Shown: piece by piece, positions 31,799-42,319 of the stretch | Layout: every line of letters begins with the position of its first letter | Position numbering within the stretch: position 1 is the first letter of the stretch | Translations under genes and position numbers: made by a program | From: Fusarium oxysporum f. sp. lycopersici 4287 | Lineage: Eukaryota; Ascomycota; Sordariomycetes; Hypocreales; Nectriaceae | Direction: 5' to 3' | NCBI RefSeq assembly: GCF_000149955.1 | Contig: NC_030999.1 | Location: 1,197,282 to 1,261,281, forward strand | Length of the DNA: 64,000 nt | Notes under the pieces: generated by a model | Databases searched by the model: none | What the model saw: the letters and a program-made list of their open reading frames with translations, nothing else | What the model was told of the DNA's origin: nothing

Positions 31799-33231
31799 GC
31801 TTAGTCACCACTGCTGTTGAGGCCTAACCAATTTTCTGTAACGATGTTGGAGCTCGCCTTCCTATGATTTAGGATATGTGGGCTCCTTATGTGAGCTTGC
31901 ATGCCACCTCGTCGTTATAAAGGTCTACAATTCTGATTTAGGAGAGATTCATTGAGAACGAGACCACTATCAGTGTAATTAGCGTTCGAACCTGTATCCA
32001 TGTATGTCTGTATGTATGCTAGAATAGAGCTATCGTATTATCAAGTCCCCAAGTACAGAAATTTCAACTAATCTAACGTATTGCTAGCCCCAACATCATA
32101 TCAAGGATAGCTTGAGGATAACCACTTATGCCCAGGCGAAAGTATAGTAATTTGGCTCTTGATGTAGCGCTAGGGTTGTAGAATGTCACAGACCTAGCTA
32201 TTCTGGACTTTACGCCTGATAATTATCTCTTTCGGCTCAGGCCGATGTAGTATTGGTATGCAGCGACTGTATGCCTATCAGTCTATCGGAGTCTAGGAGC
32301 CTTACTGTATTTAGTGCTTACATTACACAACACAATATGGCATGAATCAGGGTCGGCGCTTTTCAATAATTACTAAGTGATCACTATTTGGTGACTGATA
32401 TTTTATTACCTGAACAACGTCGTAAGTACTAAAGTTACTTTTAACCGAGCTTTTCCGAGAGATATATCAGTGCTAGGTATACAGAGGGTTATATGTATTA
32501 GGCTTGGCATAGCGATCATTATAGGAATTACTGAAAAGTGCCAACCAGATTAAAGGGAGGATAAGGAGGTATAAGGTAAGTTCGTTGCACAAATGAGCCA
32601 AGCAAAAGTTGTACAAATCAAATCACAAACATTTCATGCTGACGACCGAGCATGACGAGGGTGAGCCGAGCTTATTGTCAGATATTGCCAATTAGAGACA
32701 CAAAAGTCATCTGCATTCAAAATACGGGGTCGCACAGCAGAAGAGGCCACTCAATTGGTCTCAGCTGACTGCTGCAATCGGGAACTTGAGAAGAGCCCTG
32801 AAGTGGCACGGCGCCCGAAATGTTTGGTTGCTTTGCCTAGGCCTCGCGTCAGGCAGGACCTTTACTCCGGCCCCCGCTCACGGCATTAATTGTTTACCTT
32901 GCTAATCTGTTTCACAATATTCCGATTGGTTGACTTACGAAGGCGAGAGAGTAGGTAGTCGGATCCTATGTGGGATAATCACCACTTGGGCACGACGATT
33001 ATTTCTGCCAATTAATCTTAAACAAGAACAAGTCCCGAGACTATTAAGCTTCCACTGGAAATTAATACGACAACAATATGCGTAAGTTTGATTCCTCAAA
33101 GGCAATAGTTATATGAAGTTATACTTTGCTGCTAACTACTGCCGCTGACTATTGGGAACCCACCCATATAATGCCGCACCTGCTTGCTCCTTATCCCCAT
33201 CGGGCCTAATCCACACAACACACAACACTAG
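31799..33231. other. Non-coding region containing one MITE
   Basis: About 1.4 kb with no supportable gene apart from the MITE at 32351-32546. The sequence is AT-leaning and includes the 3' flank of the small secreted-protein gene. Confidence 0.45.
32351..32546. mobile_element. MITE with GGTTGGCAC-type ends (196 bp)
   Basis: The left arm GGTCGGCGCTTTTCAATAAT pairs with the right arm ending AATTACTGAAAAGTGCCAACC. The arms are about 37 bp with several mismatches and continue as TGATCaCTAT. No clear target duplication is visible, so the superfamily is open. No coding capacity. Confidence 0.6.
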
Positions 33232-33753
33232 CTAGCGGAAATTGTGTAGAAACTGGACAGTCGATGCACCTAAAGTAGCTAAGTTCCTCACCGCACCCGG
33301 CGCGATTTGGACTACCTCCTCCACCGCATGTGAGAGCGCTCCCCCGCTCAAAATAACAAGCACGTTCGATATCCGTTCACCCCTAGTTTTGTCCATCCTC
33401 AACGTAAGAGTGCGCGGGTCATTACGAAATGCAGTGAGATAGCATCCTGCATATGCCTGAAACGCCGAACCGGCACCTGTTATGCAGGCGAGTAAAATGC
33501 CACTGGTGTCGCTGTGATTTACATTAGAAGCAACGTCAAATCTATACTAAATTACCTACCGTTCGACAAGGGCTCTCTCGTCATGAGAATGAGGTTGATG
33601 AACAGTTTCTTCAATAGTGGCGGCTTGGTCGAGGCTTTATATATTAATGTGTGACAGATGTATTCATGAGAATCAGACATACCTCTTATCAATAGGCGTA
33701 GCAGCCACAGAGACAGCTAGGGGGAAAAGTAAAAGAATGCGTAAGGGTTGCAT
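33232..33753 (-). CDS. Small secreted protein, three exons (141 aa)
   Basis: Exons 33753-33683, 33634-33560 and 33511-33232 (426 nt), with two 48-nt introns (GTATGT...AAAG, branch ATTAAT; GTAGGT...CACAG, branch TTCTAAT). Splice phases agree throughout. The product starts MQPLRILLLFPLAVSVAATP, a clear signal peptide, followed by an acidic/His-containing segment (residues about 24-48) ending ERALVER, which could be a cleaved propeptide. A mature region of about 90 residues with two cysteines follows (LLACITGAGSAFQAYAGCYL). I recognise no family. Because the exons are short, the gene is easily missed by ORF scans. The intact frame across three exons argues that it is real; expression evidence is lacking. 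Confidence 0.7.
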
Positions 33754-34011
33754 AGCTGCCGTATATAGTATTGAGAGGGTATAAGTAAGGACGTAAAGAC
33801 TTACTTAGGAAGTGGAACTGAGGGGAAGGTAAGCCCGGACGCTTGGTGCGGTACAAAAGAATGAGTGGGAACGAGGAAATAGAGGGAGAGTCCATCATTA
33901 AATACATCTTTAGTCTTATATGGCGCACTTCGCTGCTTAAATCTCTCCTAAAAGCTGTTCTTTTGATACGGGTAGAGTATAAAGTATAATTACCCTGTAA
34001 CATACTGTAAA

Positions 34012-34262
34012 TCAAATCGGCAGATGAACAGGATCTAATCCGGCTAGACCGGCTGCTTCGGTACCTTCAAAGATCCTCAAACTTATTGCACCCCACTGTA
34101 ATATGAATGAAAGCTTAAACTATATGCCGAAACACTAAAAGAATACAAGTAAAAGGTAGTTCTGCCGCTTTAACCTAAATACTAGTACACAAGACCGGCA
34201 GATAAATCAAATCGGCAGATGAACACGACCTTCAAAGATCCTCAAACTTATTGCACCACACG
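34012..34262. repeat. Two partial copies of a Tc1/mariner-type MITE end
   Basis: A block like AAATCAAATCGGCAGATGAACA ... TTCAAAGATCCTCAAACTTATTGCACC occurs at 34013-34103 and again at 34207-34262. The first ends CACCCCACTGTA, the typical right end of the MITEs found further right. The matching left ends are not visible, so these are truncated copies in the 5' flank of the secreted-protein gene. Confidence 0.5.
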
Positions 34263-34639
34263 GTATACTATAACAGGGTTATTAATAATATATGGATTAT
34301 CAATGTGCTTTAAGTACTTAAAGGAAGAGAAACCTGCGTTCTGCCCAACTATTACTCTATCGCCGGAAGTGAAGTTTTAATCCTAAGCGACGAACATATT
34401 TTACCTCACAAAGAGAAACACTTCTCCTTGCCGCACGTCTGGTCCGTTGGTTAGACGGTAGATACGACCCAATTCAGAAAATATCGGAAAGACTCATTAG
34501 TTGTCTCCGCAACGCCTGAACTTCAATACCCTAACTTCTCGTGTTACCAACCATGAATCCCGCGCTTGCAATGGTTTTGCTGTAAAGAGTAGATTCGAAC
34601 CCCATTTGCTCGATTTCTAATTAAGCTTTTAGGTACTTA

Positions 34640-35210
34640 ACTACTGCCTCGGCAGAAGACTGGGATCGGTGCCGATGTATGAAATACCCTGAGACGGGAA
34701 CCCCCAATGACTGTGCCACGATCAAGGCCTGTGGCAGTGGTAAACACCGCGCGATATGTAAGAGATTCTTATTATGTTTATACGAGTGGCACTTGCTGAC
34801 TTACTACAGCCATTTCTGAAGAAAAGGGGGATATATGGGTATGATATCGTCGGTCATCAATTAGGTGCGGCAACTTATTGGATATTCTAGTGTGAAAAGA
34901 CCGATGTGGCAATCTCAGGCCCCGAATTTTATCGAACCTGTTACGGCCTTCTGCAAGACCCGAAACCTAACTCCGAAGCCGACAGCTGCTGCACTCGTTG
35001 GGTTGATGGCGTGGTGGTGCAGTCAGATGGCTGTTTCAAGTAGGATGCAGTCCCATGACAGTTTGATCTGCTGGTTAATGGCAGCCTATCATGGGAAATC
35101 CAACGTACAAACAACGCCAGTACTGATAGCCTGATGCCGGTATTGGTAGACGTTTTCCATAATATCACATTGCTAGCACTTCGGCTGCCGCTCCCCGAGC
35201 CCCCTGCCTT
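34640..35210 (+). pseudogene. Decayed cysteine-rich gene, family unknown
   Basis: Broken frames retain coding-like pieces: PNDCATIKACGSGKHRAI before a plausible donor GTAAGA with acceptor TACTACAG, then GYDIVGHQLGAATYWIF, and GPEFYRTCYGLLQDPKPNSE with DSCCTRWVDGVVVQSDGC, interrupted by stops. The cysteine spacing suggests a secreted protein. It ends at an LTR-like sequence at 35227. I cannot name a family. Confidence 0.3.
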
Positions 35211-35226
35211 ATTGGAGTTCCTCGCG

Positions 35227-35430
35227 TGTTGGAAAATCCGGGGATCCCCCTTCGCTTCAGGATTCAGACTAACAGTCTGAAAGTCCTAGATTTAGAGTTT
35301 AAAGTCCTAGATGAAATCGTTTGGAGATGTAAACCTGAGAAGAACTCTCTGAATTTCTCGTTCAGGGATAGGACTTGGCCGTTCTGGTAAAATATATTTT
35401 CACCCAGCACTACTGCGCAATATAAACAAC
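35227..35430 (+). repeat. Solo-LTR-like sequence (right boundary uncertain)
   Basis: It begins TGTTGGAAAATCCGGGGATC. The first 45 bases recur at 45881-45925. It contains two AAAGTCCTAGAT motifs, also seen in the LTR at 1135-1340. No coding region or second LTR is attached, so a solo LTR is likely; the right end is a guess. Confidence 0.5.
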
Positions 35431-35464
35431 AGCTTGGCGATTAGCTGCAGAGAAAGTAGTTAGG

Positions 35465-36383
35465 ATGTTCATGTGTCAAAGTTATATCGCCTGTGGTTAC
35501 AACTATGCAGGAGTTTTTCATAAGCATATTAATACGGAGGGAGCCAGAGAAGTCTCAAATCGAATGTCGCTGGCAACCCCAGGTACAGCCACCTTACTCA
35601 GCTCATTGTCTCGTTGCCAGGTTTCCATTTGCCACTTTAGCCGACAACCGCAGTATGTTTGGCGCGATATACCTTGAGAACTTGGACATATTGGCCTTCT
35701 GTGAGACTGTGCCCATAAAATAAAGACGTGATTGTTAATCATCAGGGGTTAGGGTTACTCATGAAGATGGGGGTAAGAGTTAGCCAACGAGTTCGTGAGT
35801 TCAGGGTACACTTTTCTCCAGATATAGTAATATCTTATGCCCATGATCTTAAGTAGACCATTTCAAGCTAATTAAAAGTTTCCCTGACTTCATAGCTATT
35901 TTCTGGAATTACTTATGAAGTTTTAAAATATAATGATGGAAAATGAGGTTGATGGTCGTGATGCTCCTCCACCCAGAAGTCTTGGCTCACATTTAATTCA
36001 ATTAGGTTTAGCGCGAAGAGCGAACCACTAGAATAGATAGCTTTACAACCATCATGATTCTTGATGCAACGGTCTGATAATTCAGCATACCAACTCCACG
36101 ACATATTAATACACACGATCAGTATGCTATATAATAAATGCACGATCATACCCAAATAATATCAGTCACGAGAGATGCGCACTATACACTTTTTCCTTAC
36201 AACAGCATCATCACATATGCAGCGGACTCGAAAACCAGATAACCACTAACAAACGATGTTTTGCTCTCAGTTTTCCCTTCTTACTTATAAGGTCTTTGAG
36301 CAAATTGATGTTGCAAGAAACCGTTTCTTACCACTTGGCCTACGCAGACCAGTTTACACTGTGACACTGGTAACTCATGGAAC
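35465..36383. other. No recognised gene
   Basis: Two short frames (35493-35723 on plus and about 35913-36149 on minus) have coding-like composition but no recognisable domain and no independent support. The rest is AT-rich non-coding. Confidence 0.35.
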
Positions 36384-36384
36384 C

Positions 36385-36435
36385 TGTAACCGTCGAAAAA
36401 GAAAATAAGGTTTGATTGCCATGCAGGCTACAGCA
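36385..36435 (+). repeat. Shared block, copy 2
   Basis: AACCTGTAACCGTCGAAAAAG, AAAATAAGGTTTGATTGCCA and TGCAGGCTACAGCA correspond to 26237-26305. Here the block lies about 110 bp before the start codon of the Ulp1-encoding gene. Confidence 0.5.
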
Positions 36436-36542
36436 GCTGCTGCAGGGGACGGCAAGCAACAATTGCGTCGCGTCACCGATTACTCGGAAAACGCGCGAAG
36501 ACCTACGGGAACAACCATTTCGGCCAAGTTATATGAAAGACG

Positions 36543-39500
36543 ATGTCCCAACCCGCTCCAAAACGCCGAGGCCGCCCCCCGAGGAAAGTGCCACAAACGG
36601 AAGAGGAGCGGCTCGCCTCGCAACGCGCGCGATCACAACGATACTACCAACGACAACACGGACAATCTGTTGATTCCCACCGCGTCGCCGTTGGATCGCA
36701 GAATGCGGAGTTTGTGTATCATTACCAACCCCATCCACCTGCTCTACCATCGACTACGAACCCCGTTATTGGCCTCCACCTAGAGCCGCATCTTAACATA
36801 CCAACACCTTTAGAGCAAGATGTAGTAGCCGAGCCCACTTGTGCGGGTGAGGCGGACACGGACCCAACAGCGGCATCAACGTCGTGGAATCCACCTGTCT
36901 GGAACCATCACGAGAATTCACGGGCCGCACGGTCGAGTTTAGATGATACACCCGAAGATAACTACAATCCGTTATTCGAGGACTCCCANNNNNNNNNNNN
37001 NNNNNNNNNNNNNNNNNNNNNNNNNNNNNNNNNNNNNNNNNNNNNNNNNNNNNNNNNNNNNNNNNNNNNNNNNNNNNNNNNNNNNNNNTTCTTCTACCGT
37101 CAGCCACGGGCGTGCAAAGGTTCACGCGGGAACACTCGGGCTTTGTCGATCGTTCTAGTGCCACATCGCCATCCTCTAATTCATCACCAAGAGGGTTTGG
37201 AGTAGAATGGATCTATCATGGGCTCTACTCGTGGAACCTCCGCCGTCGGCTGGAACGGGAAGACTACCTTACCACCGATGACGTTCTCTGCGGTATGCGG
37301 CTGGCCATTGAGCTGAGCGGCCGGCGGGACGTCACGACGCTCGCACGCGCCATTCATCTTGGTGAGCCTCAGAACAACTCTATCCAGCTGAGCCAGGCCG
37401 AGATCGAAGATATAAGACGGCATGACGCCACAATACTGTCGATCTTTCGTCCAGGTATCGAGGAGGGGGTCGGTCACTGGTCACTCGCCATCTATCAGCC
37501 AGCACGGCCGCATTTCTTATTCTGCGATTCACTTGGAAGTCGTGATGACTGCTACTATTCTGCGCTCCGAGACATCCACGACTCGGTACTTCCGGACTCT
37601 GCGCCCGCATCCATTTGCGATGTGCCGATCACTCGACAAGTAAATGGCTGGACATGCGGTGTCATAGTCGTGGAATGTGCCCGACGATTTCTGACCGCAC
37701 GAGAGCAGTATTGTAGTGAGGATTTGATGATAGAAGATCAGCCCGGGATACTCGACTGGACACAGCAGGAGCCGTATTTGTCCGAGATGCAAGACCCAGA
37801 CTTGCGAGAGGTTGGTGCTATATCGTACTGGATCGAGGTGATATCGCAATATTTGGGCGCAACAACAAATCACAGTGCCACCTCCGTCGGCAGCAGGAGG
37901 AGTAGTAGTAACGATGCAGTTACCATCTCAGAACCGGCTGACCCTGCGCTGCTCCTGTTCCAAGAGTGGAGCAGACCGGTAGGATGTACGTCCCAGCAAC
38001 ATGAAGAGGACCACTCCTCCCAGTTGGCGGATGCAACTACAAAGCGAGGCGTCTCTCCAAACTGTTCTTCTCTATTAGATATTGCAAAGAGGTTAGAGGG
38101 TGTGACTGGGGAGGATGGCACAAACGGGCCACTACCTTGCGTCCTTGACCCAGCGAAGGATCTCTTAAGGTCCGGCACGCGGGAGTCCTCATCACCGGAC
38201 GCTGGCCTAACACGCTATGGCGGACCCTGCAAAGCCGCCATGGAAGGCTTGGTAGAGGGTGAACAAGATCCGCCCTATCTATGCATGCATTCCAACCATA
38301 GCGCTCGACGTCTGGAAGATGACAGGATATCGTCGTCCTACGACATCGATAGTCTTTGCAGCTTCCCCACGTCCCTTGGCGTGGCCCGGCTGGGGATTCA
38401 GTGGTACACTCAGTCGCATGTCACGCTCAACCTAGTCGACAATGTCCATCTGAGCATGGAAATCCCAGGTACGCGTGAGCAAGATGGCACAGTGACAACC
38501 CAGCCTCTCCATACCATCCCCAACTACTGCCTTGGACGTGTCATTGGCCTTGCGGATACGTTCATCTGGGCCTTCTTCCCTGCCCTTTTCTCCGGCAAGC
38601 TCTCCGATCCTTATAGCCAGACCTGTATTCCCAAAAAGAACTTCGTGCACTGGTACGAGGAGGTGATGCTGCCCGCCATACAAGCTGTTGTCGATGACAA
38701 TAACATACTCCAGTATATCCCAAAGACACATGCCATCGCGTCTTCGGACTGCAGTGCGCCCCGGGAAGCGTTAGTAGCTCTGGCGGTGGCGGAGGAAGAG
38801 GAGGCCGATATGGAAGAAGAACTGGATGGGTTTACCGGAGCGAAAAGACGAGACGGTCCGGCCGCACAGCCAGGGTCACGACGCAAGCACTTCTACGTCA
38901 CGCTTCAGTCCCGCTACCTCGCAGCTTTATGGGAGGAGATACATTCCAGGGCTGCTCTCTGGCCTGAATATGCAGGGTTGCGACTCTACATGGCTGCTAA
39001 GAACACCAAACTGACATGGATGCGGCCCACGTTCGAGTCGGCACTCGCGGAGTGGCAGCACCACTGGAATTCTGCGGTTGACGAGGCGTACATTGATCCG
39101 GAAGTCACTTACATTGACATCGGCCGCCAGATGACCCCGGCCGATACAGGACCACATGGGCGCGTGCTTATCTGGCGCCGTTGCTGCATGGATAGGCTCT
39201 GGCGTCGCCGGCTACAGTGGAGCCGGATCCAAAATCGGCTGTATCATCGTGAGGAAGACGCTTGCAAGGACGAATCGGGCAAACGTCAGGCTCCGCCAAT
39301 CCGCAGGACGACCTATCCGTTTGTTACTCTTCGTGATGCGAGAGATATGACCATCACTCCTAGTTCATCAAGCTGGGAGCTTCGAAATGGTCTCGTGTAT
39401 AGCCAGTTCTACAACCTCATCAAAGTTCCCTTCGATGCAGCTAAGCAGTACCCGTTCCAGAACCGCCACACCGAGAGCATGGCGCTAGACCCATCGTACC

Positions 39501-41329
39501 TCAGAGATCAACGTAACTCCACACGAGGGGCACATGCCCACCAGTCCCGAGTACAATGTGCCTACCGTCTGAGCAAGCTCCGTATTCATCGCAACGTTCC
39601 CGCTGTCGACCAGAATGAGGATGATGATGGTGATGAGATACAACATGAGGGATCAACACATCATCCTTTCACATATGGTATACGTGCAGAAGACAGGGTA
39701 TCATTGGCCCTTCTACGGCGCATCACTGGTCTGTTCTCATCTAGCCCCTCGCAAGATAGGTCAGGCGATGATGAAGATGAAGAGAGGGACCATCCATTCT
39801 TCTCCGTTTCTTCTCAAACGATGGCCCGTTTTCTCCGTGCTAGCGTCAATCGATATTGTTTTCTCTTCGAGTATGTAAAATCGCAGACCGGCTTGAAATA
39901 TTCACTTCCCGAGACTGTTGTCATGGCAGCAGCGCTTCGTGGACTTCGTTTCAGCTACGATTGCTCCCTCATCGCGAAAGAATCGGTACTCTGTGGAGAT
40001 AAATGGACGTCGACGCAGCGTGTTAGGGTTGAGGGTGGAGAGGCACGGATCACCAAGGTAGAGCGAGAAGGGCTAGGTCTGAACAAGACGTCTACATCGC
40101 ACGGTTTTGGCTGGTGGCTACCAGGGAAGTTTGACTGGAGTACCTGGCGGTTTGCTTCCGATGTTGGCGATCGACTCGCCGTAGGCAACGACCTCCTACG
40201 CCAGGATTACAAGCGTCAATGGAGAGTCCTCAAGGATATTCGAGATGTCCACGTTCGTATGTGGCAAGCCCAGAGTTGGTTAGGGCGATATCGAGTGCAG
40301 GACGACGCGGTGGCAAAGAGACTGTGGCTCGAATACCTACACTCCACAGTCATCGAACTCTTTCAGCGGGATGTCTGGCGTGTGGCCTTGAAGAGTGTCA
40401 GCTGGAAGACGGGCTCCGATGTGACGGACGAAGGGTCGATGAAATATCCAGAGTCTAGCCCACCAAGCTTCTGCTACGATGGGCTATCGAACCTGTTCCA
40501 CGACCGCCAACGTGATGTGAGCCACACGAGACCGCACCTTGTCGCTGGCAACAAAATACGGTCGACAAGCATGAAGGATCTCTTCGATGACCTATTCTCG
40601 CCGAGCTCTACCGGCACGGCTATGAAGCGTCGGAGAGGGTGGGCTTCGCTGCCGTATCGCATCGCGACTCGTCGAAGCATCGAGCTCGTGGAGATGGTGC
40701 TTGGGGCGGCGGCCGCAACACAGTGGTACGCACAGCTTAGGCGAATTGTGCTACTGACACATTGGATTCTGCCCTGGCCGTCAGACACAGAGCTTCTAAC
40801 GACAACAAAAGAAAGTAGGGTTACCAATCTCAAACGCCGGCTTACTTGGGCCTCGGTTGTCCACATCACTCCATCTTCCAAGTCTACAGGGCACGTCGAG
40901 CCTGCTGTACCGACGCGAAAGGTCAACGACGCAGACCGTCAGGTCTCCACTCAAGACGATCTATCGCAACTACTATCGGAAGCATGCAGGCGTCGGTTCG
41001 GGGATAAAGGCTGGGCAAGTAGTGCAGACAATACAAAACCGTGCTACCACTGGTCCACTAGAGACTTGATCAGCAGCACGCGCGACTGTATTGGAATTGA
41101 TACGCTTCGACTTGGCCGTGCTGTTGGGGCATATAATAGAGGTTGTATCTTTCCCGTAGTAGAGAACGGCCATCCGCCCCAATTACGGATGGTCACGCGT
41201 ATTCGAGATAAAACCCTAGACGAGCTCAGCCAAGTTTTCAGCGAGCTACTGGAGGTTGGCAACGTTCATCCTAGCTCTCCAGGGGGGAGCACAAGGTTCC
41301 GATCAACTACACCGAAACCCACCGGTTGA
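36543..41329 (+). CDS. Large repeat-family protein with Ulp1 (C48) cysteine protease domain
   Basis: The N-terminal part (ATG 36543) has an AT-hook-like KRRGRPPRK and a basic helix, then low complexity up to the 100-N gap (36989-37088). After the gap the frame is open for about 1400 codons to 41329. Counting from Met 37112, residues 30-200 form a Ulp1/SENP-type protease: GVGHWSLAIY (His122), HFLFCDSLG (Asp139), RQVNGWTCGV (Gln176, Cys182). All four catalytic positions are present. Further on are YDIDSLCSFPTSLGVARLGI (about 410), a CIPKKNFVHWYEEVMLPAI block (about 510) and a long C-terminal region (GFGWWLPGKFDWSTWRF, RIVLLTHWILPW) shared in outline with the remnant at 16508. Ulp1 domains are frequent passengers in large eukaryotic DNA transposons. 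The last about 13 codons are foreign, because a hAT element starts at 41292, so the natural C-terminus is lost. Function unknown; a mobile-element protein is my inference. Confidence 0.65.
36989..37088. other. Assembly gap (100 N)
   Basis: The gap falls between the N-terminal and protease parts of the large gene, so the continuity of its reading frame cannot be verified. Confidence 0.99.
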
Positions 41330-41434
41330 TCGATTGGTGTATTACTCATACACTTACATCAATCAACCTGAACCCTCGACGTGATCAACTACCCTACATC
41401 GACGACCCTGGTTGATGTAGGTGTAGTGGATTTT

Positions 41435-42085
41435 CAACTCTCTCCTGTAAAAATTCTTTCTTGGCACGCACTGTTAGTGCGGTGCTAGGAGCGGGATTTT
41501 CTGCAGGCCACGCGACCACACAAAAACTGCGGGGACGCTATCGGCTCCCTAACAGCAGTTTTCAGAGAAGGAATTTTGGAGAGTTCGCCTTCTCTGACAA
41601 CACCTTTGTCGGATCTAATGGCGGCACCTCAGAACCAGAACGCCTTAGATATCGGAGGGCGATGCCCCGGGCATTCGTAGCGACATCCTTCCGATCAACG
41701 ACGCCGATTGCGATGGGTTTTTCTCCTTTAAAGGCAAGCCGCACCGTCGGCCTCTGATCCCTTCCCGAGGTTTTTCCCTGCCGCCGCGACAGTCGACTAC
41801 GAGCTACAACTTGGTTACTGGAGATTGTGGACTGCGTCAGCAGATGTAGTGATGCGCGAGAGAATTCTGGTCGGTGGAAAAAGTTCGACAATAGATTGCC
41901 CTCGAACCCGCTGACGGGTGACGGGCTTGAGAAATACAGCACCTTTTGTGCCATTGGTATGCTGGATGGTGAAGGAAGCGGGGTATCCTGTACCTAGCTA
42001 GCTCAGCACGTCTTTTGCTCCAGTAGGAGATTTGGCTTCGTTACAGCCACCCAGACGAAAAATACACATACATACATACATACAT
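41435..42085 (+). repeat. SINE-like retroposon (651 bp) with 16-bp target duplication
   Basis: It begins CAACTCTCTCCTGTAAAAAT and ends in a (CATA)n tail. It is flanked by the exact 16-bp repeat AGGTGTAGTGGATTTT at 41419-41434 and 42086-42101, the kind of variable-length duplication made by LINE-type target-primed reverse transcription. No long coding frame is evident. A 5'-truncated copy is at 30925-31250 and a 5' fragment at 6247-6397. I find no convincing tRNA-like A/B box pair, so the origin of its head is unknown. Confidence 0.75.
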
Positions 42086-42319
42086 AGGTGTAGTGGATTT
42101 TTGCAGCGGTGGATTTTTAGTGGGACAGGGTATCCAGTTTTGGACATCTGGATCCACCCTGTTAGGAGGTACTGTCTTTTGTGAGGGCAGGGCCACACAG
42201 ACTTTAGTATTTCCTAACTTATTTTCGGGCCCCCAGTAGTTATAGAGGATATCCTGGGGTAATTTCCCGTACAGGTCCAAATTTTCATCGATCTGTTTGA
42301 CGCATTCACACCTCCCGTA

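Noticed and set aside
34440..34625. tRNA-like signals (TGGTTAGACGG and TTCGAACCCC)
   Set aside because: The two boxes point in opposite orientations and no cloverleaf can be drawn, so neither a tRNA nor a tRNA-headed SINE is supported.
40474..40926. 150-codon minus-strand frame inside the Ulp1-encoding gene
   Set aside because: Shadow of the long plus-strand frame; low-complexity Arg/Ser composition and no recognisable domain.
41562..41954. 130-codon minus-strand frame in the retroposon, partly shared with 30898-31113
   Set aside because: The shared part is open because the DNA is nearly identical, the two copies join different upstream sequence, and no domain is seen.
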